DNA from: Streptomyces sp. NBC_00285
GTDB lineage: Bacteria; Actinomycetota; Actinomycetes; Streptomycetales; Streptomycetaceae
DNA length: 64,000 bases
Reading direction: 5' to 3'
NCBI RefSeq assembly: GCF_036174265.1
Contig: NZ_CP108055.1
Coordinates: forward strand, 6,448,001 to 6,512,000
In this document: positions 7,818-15,769 of the stretch, piece after piece
Layout of the letters: every line of letters begins with the position of its first letter
Numbering within the stretch: position 1 is the stretch's first letter
Translations under genes and position numbers: made by a program
The notes under the pieces: generated by a model
Databases searched by the model: none
Told to the model about the DNA's origin: nothing
The model's input: the letters and a program-made list of their open reading frames with translations, nothing else

Positions 7818-8292
7818 CTTCGTGTACTGGAAACTTTGATGCTTGGTGTGTCTCACCCGGTGGTGGCCCGGCGGGCCAGGGCGCCGCGTTCGTTCTCTTC
7901 CCGCAAAGCGGAGCGCATGGTCGCCGTACCGGCGACGGCGTGGTGCGCATCCAGAGATCCAGCAGGAGAAGTCGATCATGCAGAGCCTGCACAGCGTGAT
8001 GACGAGCAGCACGGCCAGTGAGCCGGTGGTCAAGCACGATCGCGATCATGGTGGCTGCAAGGAGGCTCACGCAGTCCAGCCCGTAGGCGATCAGTGGCCC
8101 GAGCACTCGATCTGAAAGCCAAGTCATCCCGCTGGGCCGCGTCCTGGCCGGAGCGAACTGCCACGACTCGCCGCTGCTCGCCCCGCCCTTGGACCTCCTA
8201 GACGGTGTTCTCACTAGCTTCGATGAAGCACCAAAGGAGAACGGGCTGTATCCCTGAACTACCTGAGCCTGGCGGCTGTCTGGGGCGGTCGG

Positions 8293-9096
8293 TTACGGCA
8301 TTGCCGCGAATGCCTCCCGATGGTCCCGTGCCCACTGCTCGAACGTGCCCGCCGGTCGTCCGAGCGCCCGCGGCACGTGGTCGGTGGCATAGGCCGCACC
8401 GCCGGCGCGCGCCCAGCCGATGCCAGTGACCATCCCGGCCGGCAACTGGTCGAGCGCAATCGTGTCGGTGATCTTGACCGGCCGTTCCAGCACGCTTTCC
8501 AGGATCGCCGCCTGGTCCGCGAACGTCAGCAGCTCCGGCCCGGTCAGGTCGTACCGCTGCCCGTCGTGCGCATCGCTGGTCATGGCGGCGACGGCGACCG
8601 CAGCCACGTCCCTCGGGTCGACGATGGCCTGCAGGGAGTCGCCGGCCAGGTTCGGGATCGGCTCTCCGGCCTGGAGAAGCGCCCGGTACCACAAGACGTT
8701 CGAGGCGAAGCTCGGCGGACGGAGCATCGTCCACATGAGCCCGCTGGCCTCGATCGCCTCCTCCGCGGCGAGGTGCCACGCGCCGACGGTCGCCCCGTCG
8801 AACCGCTCGCCGCTGCCGATGGCGGACAGCTTGACGATCTTACGGACGCCTGCCGCCCGCGCGGCCGTGACCAGGGCGATGTCATGGTCTGCGGTCGGCA
8901 CGGGGGGCACGGTGACGAGGAAGACCGTGTCGACGTCGGCCACAGCGTGCGCCAGCGACGCCGGGTCGTCGAAGTCGGCCCGCACCCCGCCGGGCCGCTC
9001 GCGGCGGGACATCGCCCGGAACGGTACGCCCCGCTCGGTGAGCAGACGGACGACGCGACTGCCGATGGTGCCGGTGGCACCGGTAACAAGGATCAT
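8293..9096 (-). CDS. NmrA/SDR-like NAD(P)-binding oxidoreductase
   Basis: The 267-aa protein opens with a Rossmann motif, VTGATGTIG at residues 4-12, followed by SRRE, a pattern seen in NADP-binding NmrA-like and quinone oxidoreductase (QOR2-like) proteins. Later parts (VFLVTVPP, VRKIVKLSAIGSG, TMLRPPSFASNVLWY) fit this atypical SDR family, in which the catalytic Tyr-Lys pair is often lost. Substrate is not predictable. It is divergent from a broken AraC-type regulator gene across about 100 bp, a common regulator-target layout, so its control may have been lost with that gene. Confidence 0.85.
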   Translation of the reverse strand: MILVTGATGTIGSRVVRLLTERGVPFRAMSRRERPGGVRADFDDPASLAHAVADVDTVFLVTVPPVPTADHDIALVTAARAAGVRKIVKLSAIGSGERFDGATVGAWHLAAEEAIEASGLMWTMLRPPSFASNVLWYRALLQAGEPIPNLAGDSLQAIVDPRDVAAVAVAAMTSDAHDGQRYDLTGPELLTFADQAAILESVLERPVKITDTIALDQLPAGMVTGIGWARAGGAAYATDHVPRALGRPAGTFEQWARDHREAFAAMP

Positions 9097-9198
9097 GTCC
9101 CGACCATGACAGTGCTCTCACACCGCGTGATAGGAAGTTTCGGCACTGTCGTGGACCGCGTGAGTTCTCTCATCGTGCCGCCTGGCCGTATGCGTTGA

Positions 9199-9871
9199 GT
9201 GGCCGGGATCGATACTCCTACGGCGGGTGCTTCAGCGGCGGTCTATGCGCCCGATCACGCCACCACACTTCTCCTGCGCACTGGCAAGCGCGAGCTGATC
9301 GTCATGGGCCCCCGCACCCGGGCCGCATATCACGTCGCCGCGCCCGGCCACTCGTGCGTGCGGGTTCGTATGCGGCCGGGTCGTGCCCAAGCGCTGCTCG
9401 GACGTCCGCCGAATGATCTCACCGACCGTGCCCTGCCGTTCCGCGAACTACCGTGCCCTGCCACTCCGCGAACTACCGGGCCTGGACGTCGACCAACTCG
9501 CCGCCGACCCGCTCACCGCTCTCGAAAAAGCGTTGGCTGACCGCCCGGAGCCGTCGGAGCGGATCGAAGAGGCGGCGCGTCTGCTGGTCGCCACCACTGT
9601 CACCGCGACCGCGGCCCGGCTGCACATCAGTGAGCGTCACCTGCACGCCCTGTTCACCGAGGCCACCAGCTTGTCCCCCAAGCACTTCGCACGCATCGAC
9701 CGCGTTCGCACCGTGCTCGCGGCCGACGCGGGCTGATGGGCGGCCATCGCCGCGGCGGCCGGCTACTACGACCAGTCCCACATGACAGCCCAGTTCCGCC
9801 ACTTCATGGGTGTCCCACCGGCAGCGTCCACCGCGGGTCGGCGCCCCGCCGCGACTTTGTGCGCTGCCTGA
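9199..9871 (+). pseudogene. AraC-family regulator, frameshifted and interrupted
   Basis: The first part (from GTG 9199) reads as the N-terminal domain of an AraC-type regulator up to RALPFRELP. The reading then continues in another frame with RELPGLDVDQL and an AraC HTH (EAARLLVATTVTATAARLHI, then SERHLHALFTEATSLSPKHFARIDR). A TGA stop at 9734-9736 cuts the second helix-turn-helix, but the same frame continues with WAAIAAAAGYYDQSHMTAQFRHFMGVPP to 9871. The frameshift coincides with a 25-bp tandem duplication (9426-9450 and 9451-9475, two mismatches). Two lesions make a functional product unlikely. Confidence 0.8.
9426..9475 (+). repeat. 25-bp tandem duplication causing a frameshift
   Basis: Two adjacent 25-bp copies, both ending CCGCGAACTA, differ at two bases. 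As 25 is not a multiple of three, the duplication shifts the frame of the AraC-type gene at exactly the point where the coding frame changes. Confidence 0.8.
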
Positions 9872-10100
9872 GTTCCAGGACACGGCACAAAGACACAGGT
9901 CTCCCGATGATCACAGAGCGCCGCTGCTCCATGATCACCAGACCCTGTGCCTCTTCTTCTCCCGCGATGCCCCATCGCGCCTGTCTGCGCGACTTCTAAG
10001 TAAGTGCGTTCGGATTATGTGAGGCCACGGCGAAGGGGGAGTGCGTGGCACCCGTCGATCCGGACGTAAGAATTCCGCCCGCCCGGGGCACACTGACTGC

Positions 10101-10313
10101 ATGTCAAGTCGCCGCAGGCTCTGCCCCGAATGCCGTCGCGAGATCGCGGTGGTCGCCGGCCGCTTCGCCCGGCACGACCCGCCAGGGGCACGCGAGAAAG
10201 GTCAGCTGATCTCGTGCCCGGGTTCCCGCAGGCAGGCGGAACTCGCAGCGGTGCAGCCGTCGTTGGACGGGTACGCAGTCCCCGTCGTACCCGGCCAGCT
10301 CCCCCTGTTCTGA
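10101..10313 (+). CDS. Small Cys-containing hypothetical protein
   Basis: The 70-aa basic protein starts MSSRRRLCPECRREIAVV, with a C-x2-C knuckle at residues 8-11 and a third Cys near residue 39 (SCPGSR), and ends VPGQLPLF. It could be a minimal zinc-binding protein. I do not recognise a named family, though similar small proteins are common in Streptomyces. The ATG at 10101 was preferred over the in-frame GTG at 10041 because the Cys knuckle lies directly after it. Confidence 0.55.
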   Translation: MSSRRRLCPECRREIAVVAGRFARHDPPGAREKGQLISCPGSRRQAELAAVQPSLDGYAVPVVPGQLPLF

Positions 10314-10667
10314 CACCGCCGTGTCCGGCGCCTACGACGTCCTGCCTCACCGGACGCCCCCGCACAGCGCTGACCCTCCAGCTGCCAGCCCTCGCGTGTT
10401 TCCCGTCTCCCCAGCCGACCGCCCGCCCGACGCGCCGCTCACTCCGAACCCGCCCGGCCGTACGAGGAGGAAGTCGCCGTCGCGAACTGTCGTGCTCAGT
10501 AGGCCCAATACCGCCTGACAGTCGTACAACCGACCCTGCCCAGCACGCCCAGCACGCCCAGCACGCCCAGCACGCCCAGCACGCCCAGCACGTTCGGCAA
10601 GTCCGCGGCAGGCGCCGACCCGCCGCAACAGGGCCGCCCACGCGGGAGGCCCTTCCGACGGCAGCCG
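10314..10667. other. Intergenic stretch with a 9-bp tandem repeat
   Basis: No gene supported. The only clear feature is the 9-bp minisatellite at 10541-10591. Open frames here have no protein-like composition. Confidence 0.4.
10541..10591. repeat. 9-bp minisatellite (CAGCACGCC)
   Basis: Five perfect tandem copies plus a six-base partial copy of CAGCACGCC, in a non-coding stretch between two converging genes. It is likely to vary in copy number by slippage. Confidence 0.85.
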
Positions 10668-11324
10668 TCAGTTGCCTGCCACCGATTTCACCGCCACCGA
10701 CACCGGCGTGGACCCGCCGATCAGCTCCAGCGACAGCCCGGCGGTCGCGGGCGTGTCCAGCAACTCCGCGAGTACGGTGGCCACGTCGTCGCGCGGGATC
10801 GAGCCCCGGCCGGTGCGCGCCTCCAGGCGTACGAGGCCCTTGCCGGGGTCGTTCGTGAGCGCGCCGGGGCGCAGGATCGTGCAGTCCAGGGCGTCCAGGC
10901 CGCTCACGTAGGCGTCGGCCTCGCCCTTGGCGCGCAGGTATGCGTCGAAGATCTCGTCGCCCTGGTGGTGCGGGTCCGCGCCCATGGACGACACGATCAC
11001 GAAGCGCCGCACACCCGCCTGGACCGCCGCGTCCGCGAACAGCACCGCCGCGGCCTTGTCCACCGTCTCCTTGCGGGCCACGTCGCTGCCCGGCCCCGCG
11101 CCCGCCGCGAAGACGGCCGCGTCCGCGCCCCGCAGAGAGTCCGCGACCTCCTCGACCGAGGCCGACTCCAGGTCCAGCAGCACCGGTTCGGCACCGGCGT
11201 CCCGCAGATCGTCGCCCTGTTCCGCGCGGCGGACGATGCCCGCCCCCTCGTCCCCGCGCGCGGCGAGCAACCGCTCCAGCCGCAGCGCGATCTGACCATG
11301 ACCACCAGCGATGACAATGCGCAT
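10668..11324 (-). CDS. NAD(P)H-binding SDR-type protein
   Basis: The 218-aa protein begins MRIVIAGGHGQIALRLERLL, a Rossmann motif (GGHGQIA). ADAAVFAAGAG, VRRFVIVSSMGADPH and TILRPGALTNDPGKG follow, the usual order of the NAD(P)H-binding (NmrA/YwnB-like) branch of extended SDR proteins. The Tyr-x3-Lys pair is represented by YLRAKGEAD. Substrate is unknown. The ATG at 11324 was chosen because the Rossmann strand starts there; longer upstream frames lack protein-like content. It lies downstream of and co-directional with the amidohydrolase-like gene. Confidence 0.87.
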   Translation of the reverse strand: MRIVIAGGHGQIALRLERLLAARGDEGAGIVRRAEQGDDLRDAGAEPVLLDLESASVEEVADSLRGADAAVFAAGAGPGSDVARKETVDKAAAVLFADAAVQAGVRRFVIVSSMGADPHHQGDEIFDAYLRAKGEADAYVSGLDALDCTILRPGALTNDPGKGLVRLEARTGRGSIPRDDVATVLAELLDTPATAGLSLELIGGSTPVSVAVKSVAGN

Positions 11325-11497
11325 GTCTTCGACCGTACGCCCGAACAGCCACAACCGCCGCATGGCCTCCGGCCGGGGTCGCCGGGCCGGTACGGGCCGT
11401 TGGGGGAGCCGGCCGCGCGACGCCCCGTCCGTCTGAACAGTCGCAGACACCCCCACTGAAACACCCCGGCCCCCACGAACATCGCCCCCTACGGAAC

Positions 11498-12784
11498 CTA
11501 CGGAACCTCTCCCCGCCCCTGCCGCGGCAGCCCCGCCTCCGCGGTCGTTGCCGTGGCCGAGTTGCAGTACTCCCGTACCGCGCTCGTCCGGGCCACCACA
11601 CGCCCCCGGTGCACCACGATCCGGCTGTAGGCGAGGGAGAGCGCGCCGGCCAGGCGGTCGCCGCGCACCGCGAGCAACTCGGCCGGAAAGCCCGCCTCCA
11701 CGCGGACTTCGGGCAGCCCGAGGACGGCCCGGGCGGACGTGCTCACCGCGTCGTAGGCGTCCTCGGGGCGCAGTGCGTACCGGGAGGCGAGGAGGTATGC
11801 GGCCTCCAACGGGTCGCCGCGCCCCACCGGGTTGGACACGTCCCGCAGCGCTCCGCTGCCGGCCGCCACCTGGACGCCGGCCGCGCGCAGCAGCCGTACC
11901 GGAGCCGTGCCCCGCCGGTCGACGCCCCCGCAGCCGCCCTGTGGCAGACACACCACCGCGACCCCGGCCGCCGCGAGGTGATCCGCGGTCCGGGACACCA
12001 CCTCGGCGGGCAGCTGGTCGAGCCCGGCACAGGGGCCCAGGGTCACGCCGGGGCGCAGCCCGCCGGCCATGGCGGCGAAGCGGGCCAGCCGGGCCGGGTC
12101 GGTGGCGTCGGTGTGCAGGTCGACGGGGCAGCCGTGCTCGGAGGCCACCTCCAGAACGGCCTCCGCGTAGCCCGTCGGATCGGGGTCGAGATCCGGACAG
12201 CCACCGACCGCGGAGGCACCCATCTTCAGCGCGTCCCGCAGCATTGCGAGCCCCTCCGCCCCGGCCACCCCGGTCAGCACGCGCGGCATCGCCACGGCCG
12301 TCAACTCGGTGAGCCCGCGCAGCGAACGCCGTGCCTGGAGTACGGCGGCCAGTGCGCCCAGCCCCTGGACGTCGCCCACACGCACATGTGCCCTCAGCGC
12401 GGTCGCCCCGTGCCCGAGCTGGAGCAGAGCGGCCTCGGTGGCCCGGCGTTGGACGTCGTGGGGGTCGTTGGAGACCGGTCCCTCGGCGTCGGCCGACAGC
12501 GCTGTGTCGCTGTGGGCGTGCGGCTCGGCCGGGGCAGGCAGGAGCAGGTAGCCGCCGAGATCCACTCGCGCCCCACGCGCGTGCGTGCCGCCCACGGCCA
12601 GACTCCCCGCCGTACCGACCGCCTCGATCCGCCCGCCACCCAGCCGTACGTCCACGGTCCGGCCGTCCATGAGACGCGCCCCGCACAACAGGAGACCGGA
12701 CCCCTCGGACCTGCCCGAGGACGCGGCACCGGGCGAGGAGGAGGACGACGAGGAGTGGTGCGGCTGCGGCCGGCTGTCAGACAT
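11498..12784 (-). CDS. Amidohydrolase-like protein (cytosine deaminase group), metal site degenerate
   Basis: The 428-aa protein resembles the cytosine deaminase branch of the amidohydrolase superfamily: EPHAHSD (H89, H91), RAHVRVGD near 131-138, DLHTDATDP (H224), and an RDVSNPVGRGDPLE stretch (314-327) like the 'RDPxxPxGxxDPLE' of that group. Two expected metal or catalytic residues look replaced: the His of the usual SHC/GHC motif is P251 (TLGPCAGL), and the Asp of GSD is G311 (GSGALRD). It may bind rather than hydrolyse its ligand. The N terminus has a Ser-rich low-complexity run. The ATG at 12784 was chosen; an in-frame extension to 12886 is poorly conserved in type. Confidence 0.8.
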   Translation of the reverse strand: MSDSRPQPHHSSSSSSSPGAASSGRSEGSGLLLCGARLMDGRTVDVRLGGGRIEAVGTAGSLAVGGTHARGARVDLGGYLLLPAPAEPHAHSDTALSADAEGPVSNDPHDVQRRATEAALLQLGHGATALRAHVRVGDVQGLGALAAVLQARRSLRGLTELTAVAMPRVLTGVAGAEGLAMLRDALKMGASAVGGCPDLDPDPTGYAEAVLEVASEHGCPVDLHTDATDPARLARFAAMAGGLRPGVTLGPCAGLDQLPAEVVSRTADHLAAAGVAVVCLPQGGCGGVDRRGTAPVRLLRAAGVQVAAGSGALRDVSNPVGRGDPLEAAYLLASRYALRPEDAYDAVSTSARAVLGLPEVRVEAGFPAELLAVRGDRLAGALSLAYSRIVVHRGRVVARTSAVREYCNSATATTAEAGLPRQGRGEVP

Positions 12785-13000
12785 CGCGCTCCAGGGGCTC
12801 GGGGGCTGCGCGAGCTCGGGACCGCCGGAACCGCGCAAGGGACGCAAGATCACGCAGAGTGAGTCGAGCCTAGGACGGTGATCCACCCGTCACGGGGAGG
12901 AGCGCAATAGTCGTACCGGTGCGGTCCGGCGTGCGGGAGGGGCCGTTGAGGCCGCCGAGAAGGCCGTGGATCAAGGCGTGCGGGGCGCCGCGAAACGGAT

Positions 13001-13030
13001 TTGGGTGAACGGCGGCGGAGCGTGTAATGT
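13001..13030 (+). promoter_or_regulatory. Promoter of the tRNA-Thr gene
   Basis: TTGGGT (13001-13006), an 18-bp spacer and TAATGT (13025-13030) end 12 bp before the tRNA-Thr gene, consistent with a housekeeping sigma promoter. Confidence 0.55.
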
Positions 13031-13041
13031 CTTCATCGCTC

Positions 13042-13114
13042 GCCCCAATAGCTCAGTCGGTAGAGCGTCTCCATGGTAAGGAGAAGGTCTACGGTTCGAT
13101 TCCGTATTGGGGCT
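13042..13114 (+). tRNA. tRNA-Thr(GGU)
   Basis: A 73-nt cloverleaf: acceptor GCCCCAA pairing with TTGGGGC, D arm GCTC-GAGC, anticodon stem TCTCC-GGAGA with loop ATGGTAA (anticodon GGT), and T arm TACGG-TTCGATT-CCGTA. CCA is not encoded. It is followed 46 bp later by tRNA-Met and probably co-transcribed. Confidence 0.97.
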
Positions 13115-13160
13115 CTGGTGTGAGAGGTTCCCGTCGCAAGGCGGGAACCGATCGCATCAC

Positions 13161-13233
13161 AGCGGTGTAGCTCAGTCGGTAGAGCAAGCGGCTCATAATC
13201 GCTGTGTCACCGGTTCAAGTCCGGTCACCGCTA
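13161..13233 (+). tRNA. tRNA-Met(CAU), elongator type
   Basis: A 73-nt cloverleaf: acceptor AGCGGTG pairing with CACCGCT, loop CTCATAA (anticodon CAT), and T arm ACCGG-TTCAAGT-CCGGT. A paired first base and no run of three G-C pairs in the anticodon stem indicate an elongator rather than an initiator tRNA. Confidence 0.95.
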
Positions 13234-13321
13234 CTGACAGTAGCCGATTGCGGGGTCGGTCCTTCGATCGGCTACTCTTGTATGCGTTCAACGTCCCATC
13301 CGTTCGTCAAGGAGCACTCCT

Positions 13322-13486
13322 GTGGCTGCCACCGACGTCCGCCCGAAGATCACGCTGGCCTGCGTGGAGTGCAAGGAGCGGAACTACATCACCAAGAAGA
13401 ACCGGCGTAACAACCCGGATCGAATGGAGATGAAGAAGCACTGCCCGCGTTGCAAGGCGCACACCGCGCACCGCGAAACGCGATAA
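13322..13486 (+). CDS. rpmG: 50S ribosomal protein L33 (zinc type)
   Basis: The 54-aa protein matches bacterial L33 in length and sequence: start [20 protein letters not shown], then [17 protein letters not shown]. The C-x2-C ... C-x2-C pairs are kept, so this is the zinc-binding (C+) paralogue; a zinc-independent copy is expected elsewhere under Zur. The GTG at 13322 follows AAGGAG with good spacing. It sits just downstream of two tRNA genes and ends in a strong hairpin. Confidence 0.97.
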   Translation: MAATDVRPKITLACVECKERNYITKKNRRNNPDRMEMKKHCPRCKAHTAHRETR

Positions 13487-13500
13487 ATCAGGCTCGTACA

Positions 13501-13534
13501 CGAGGCCGTCCCCGAGAGATCGGGGGCGGCCTCG
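13501..13534 (+). terminator. Terminator after rpmG
   Basis: CGAGGCCG (from 13501) and CCCCGA pair across GAGA with TCGGGG and CGGCCTCG (to 13534), with one internal mismatch. There is no long T run, as is usual in Streptomyces. Confidence 0.75.
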
Positions 13535-13588
13535 CGTCGTTGAGCGATCCGATACCGGTCAGTAGAGCAACCAGGAGGTGCCTAGCCC

Positions 13589-14041
13589 ATGGCGCTCGAC
13601 CAGTCCCTCGTGGGGCGGACCTACCCGCCCACCGCCCCCTACGAGGTGGGCCGGGAGAAGATCCGTGAGTTCGCCGAGGCGGTCGGGGACACCAACCCCG
13701 CGTACACGGACCCGGAGGCCGCCAAGGCGCTCGGTCACCCCGACGTCGTCGCCCCGCCGACCTTCGTGTTCTCGATCACCTTCAGGGCCGCGGGACAGGT
13801 CGTCCAGGACCCGCAACTCGGTCTGGACTACAGCCGGGTCGTGCACGGCGACCAGAAGTTCTCCTACGTCCGCCCGGTGCGCGCCGGTGACCGGCTGACC
13901 GTCACCTCCACCATCCAGGCCATCAAGTCCATGGCCGGCAACGACATCCTGGACATCCGCGGCGAGGTCCACGACGAGTCCGGCGAGCATGTCGTGACCG
14001 CCTGGACGAAGCTCGTCGCCCGCGCGGCAGAGGGGGCGTGA
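13589..14041 (+). CDS. MaoC-like dehydratase, HadA-type subunit
   Basis: The 150-aa hot-dog-fold protein belongs to the MaoC N-terminal/FAS1-like group (GREKIREFAEAVGDTNPAYTD, then HPDVVAPPTFVFSITF). In mycobacteria the homologous HadA pairs with HadB to dehydrate 3-hydroxyacyl-ACP in the FAS-II pathway; HadA is the substrate-binding, non-catalytic partner. The next gene is the matching HadB-type subunit and overlaps or abuts its stop, which supports heterodimer formation. The exact acyl substrate in Streptomyces is not established from sequence. The ATG at 13589 follows CAGGAGG. Confidence 0.88.
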   Translation: MALDQSLVGRTYPPTAPYEVGREKIREFAEAVGDTNPAYTDPEAAKALGHPDVVAPPTFVFSITFRAAGQVVQDPQLGLDYSRVVHGDQKFSYVRPVRAGDRLTVTSTIQAIKSMAGNDILDIRGEVHDESGEHVVTAWTKLVARAAEGA

Positions 14042-14049
14042 GGAAGCAG

Positions 14050-14478
14050 ATGACCGCGAAGATCTCCTACTCCGACGTCGAGGTCGGCACCGAGCTGCCC
14101 GCCCGGACCTTTCCCGTGACCCGCGCCGGCCTCGTCCAGTACGCGGGCGCCTCCGGGGACTTCAACCCCATCCACTGGAACGAGAAGTTCGCCAAGGAGG
14201 TCGGACTGCCGGACGTCATCGCGCACGGCATGTTCACCATGGCCGAGGCGATCCGCGTGGTCACCGACTGGACCGGCGACCCGGGCGCGGTCGTCGAGTA
14301 CGGCGTGCGCTTCACCAAGCCCGTCGTCGTCCCGAACGACGACCAGGGCGCCACGATCGAGGTCAGTGCCAAGGTCGCGGCCAAGCTGGACGACAACACG
14401 GTCCGCGTGGACCTCACGGCGACCAGTGCGGGGCAGAAGGTGCTGGGGATGTCGCGGGCCGTCGTACGACTGGCCTGA
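14050..14478 (+). CDS. MaoC-like dehydratase, HadB-type catalytic subunit
   Basis: The 142-aa protein carries the R-specific hydratase 2 motif: YAGASGDFNPIHWNEKFA with catalytic Asp and His, then GLPDVIAHGMFTMAEA. With the upstream HadA-type protein it should form a 3-hydroxyacyl-thioester dehydratase. Two starts are possible: the ATG at 14050 with AGGAAG just before it, or the GTG at 14038, which overlaps the upstream stop as GTGA. The ATG was chosen because the conserved MTAK start fits the family length. Translation is coupled in either case. Confidence 0.88.
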   Translation: MTAKISYSDVEVGTELPARTFPVTRAGLVQYAGASGDFNPIHWNEKFAKEVGLPDVIAHGMFTMAEAIRVVTDWTGDPGAVVEYGVRFTKPVVVPNDDQGATIEVSAKVAAKLDDNTVRVDLTATSAGQKVLGMSRAVVRLA

Positions 14479-14535
14479 CGAAGGACGAATGACGAGCGGG
14501 TCCGGCGGCTCAGGTGAGCCGGTCCGGTCGCTGCG

Positions 14536-14570
14536 GTAAGGGGTGCCCTCCATGGTGGGGCGCCCCTTAC
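14536..14570 (+). terminator. Terminator after the dehydratase pair
   Basis: GTAAGGGG (14536-14543) pairs with CCCCTTAC (14563-14570), with further GCCC/GGGC pairing inside. Confidence 0.7.
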
Positions 14571-14697
14571 GGCGTTGTGGCCCCCTGCCTGCGGCAACGA
14601 ATGGCGGCAGTGGGGTGTTCCGGCAGGAGTTCCAGTCACGCGCACACCCCGACCCGGGGCGCACCCGCGGGCGCCGCCGAACCGTAGGCTGTACCGC

Positions 14698-15753
14698 GTG
14701 CAGGAACGACACGACGCCCCCCTCGCCCCGCTGACCACCTTCCGCCTGGGCGGCCCCGCCACCCGCCTCGTGACCGCGACGACCGACGCCGAGGTGATCG
14801 AGGCCGTCCGCGAGGCCGACGCCGCCGGCACCCCGCTTCTGGTCATCGGCGGCGGGTCCAACCTCGTCATCGGCGACAAGGGATTCGAGGGCACCGCGCT
14901 CGTCATCGGCACCGAGGGCCACGAACTCACCGGCACCCGCCTGACGCTCGCCGCCGGCGAAGTGTGGACCGACGCCGTCGCCCGCACCGTGGAAGCCGGA
15001 CTCGCCGGAATCGAGTGCCTCGCCGGCATCCCCGGCTCCGCGGGCGCGACCCCCATCCAGAACGTCGGCGCCTACGGCCAGGAGGTGTCCTCCCGCATCA
15101 CCGAGGTCATCGCCTATGACCGCCACAGCGGCGAAACCGTCACCCTCACCAACGACGAGTGCGCCTTCTCCTACCGGCACAGCCGCTTCAAGGAGGACCC
15201 CGACCGCTACGTCGTCCTGCGCGTCCTCTTCGACCTCGAGGACGCCGGTGGCCTCTCCGCGCCCGTCAAGTACGCGGAGACCGCCCGCGCCCTGGGCGTG
15301 GAACCCGGCGACCGCGTCCCGCTCGCCGAAGCCCGCGAAACCGTACTGAAGTTGCGCGCCGGCAAGGGCATGGTCCTGGACCCCGACGACCACGACACCT
15401 GGTCGGCAGGCTCCTTCTTCACCAACCCGATCCTCACCCACACCCAGTTCGCGGAGTTTCACGCGCGCGTGAAGCACCACCTCGGCGAAGACGCCGTACC
15501 GCCCGCCTACCCCGCGGGCGACGGCCACACCAAGACCTCCGCGGCCTGGCTCATCGACAAGGCAGGCTTCACCAAGGGCTACGGCACCGGCCCCGCCCGC
15601 ATCTCCACCAAGCACACCCTCGCCCTCACCAACCGGGGCGACGCCACCACCGAGGACCTCCTCACACTGGCCCGGGAGGTCGTGGCAGGCGTACGGGACA
15701 CCTTCGGGATCACCCTGGTCAACGAGCCGGTGACGGTGGGCGTGCGCCTGTAG
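14698..15753 (+). CDS. murB: UDP-N-acetylenolpyruvoylglucosamine reductase
   Basis: The 351-aa FAD enzyme reduces UDP-GlcNAc-enolpyruvate to UDP-MurNAc in cytoplasmic peptidoglycan precursor synthesis. Visible motifs: PLTTFRLGGPA near the start, GGGSNLVI (FAD binding), GIPGSAGATPIQNVGAYGQE, SYRHSRFK, SAGSFFTNP (catalytic Ser) and SAAWLIDKAGFTKGY. The GTG at 14698 gives the usual Streptomyces length. No ribosome site is visible, and TAGGCT lies seven bases before the GTG, so the mRNA may be leaderless. Confidence 0.97.
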   Translation: MQERHDAPLAPLTTFRLGGPATRLVTATTDAEVIEAVREADAAGTPLLVIGGGSNLVIGDKGFEGTALVIGTEGHELTGTRLTLAAGEVWTDAVARTVEAGLAGIECLAGIPGSAGATPIQNVGAYGQEVSSRITEVIAYDRHSGETVTLTNDECAFSYRHSRFKEDPDRYVVLRVLFDLEDAGGLSAPVKYAETARALGVEPGDRVPLAEARETVLKLRAGKGMVLDPDDHDTWSAGSFFTNPILTHTQFAEFHARVKHHLGEDAVPPAYPAGDGHTKTSAAWLIDKAGFTKGYGTGPARISTKHTLALTNRGDATTEDLLTLAREVVAGVRDTFGITLVNEPVTVGVRL

Positions 15754-15769
15754 CCGACGGCGGAACGCC

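Larger units (their letters stand above)
7188..8292. other. Gene-poor junction between accessory island and core-like DNA
   Basis: From 7188 to about 7700 no gene is supported; CGTGCCAGA-type short repeats occur near 7254. A 3' tRNA-Tyr fragment and its terminator lie at 7709-7817. From 7820 to 8292 a minus-strand frame includes a hydrophobic segment, but it runs through the terminator and has no recognisable family, so it was not called. Confidence 0.5.

Noticed and set aside
7783..8214. Minus-strand frame with a hydrophobic segment
   Set aside because: Runs into the tRNA-Tyr terminator and has no recognisable family or good start signal; may be a decayed membrane protein but not supported.
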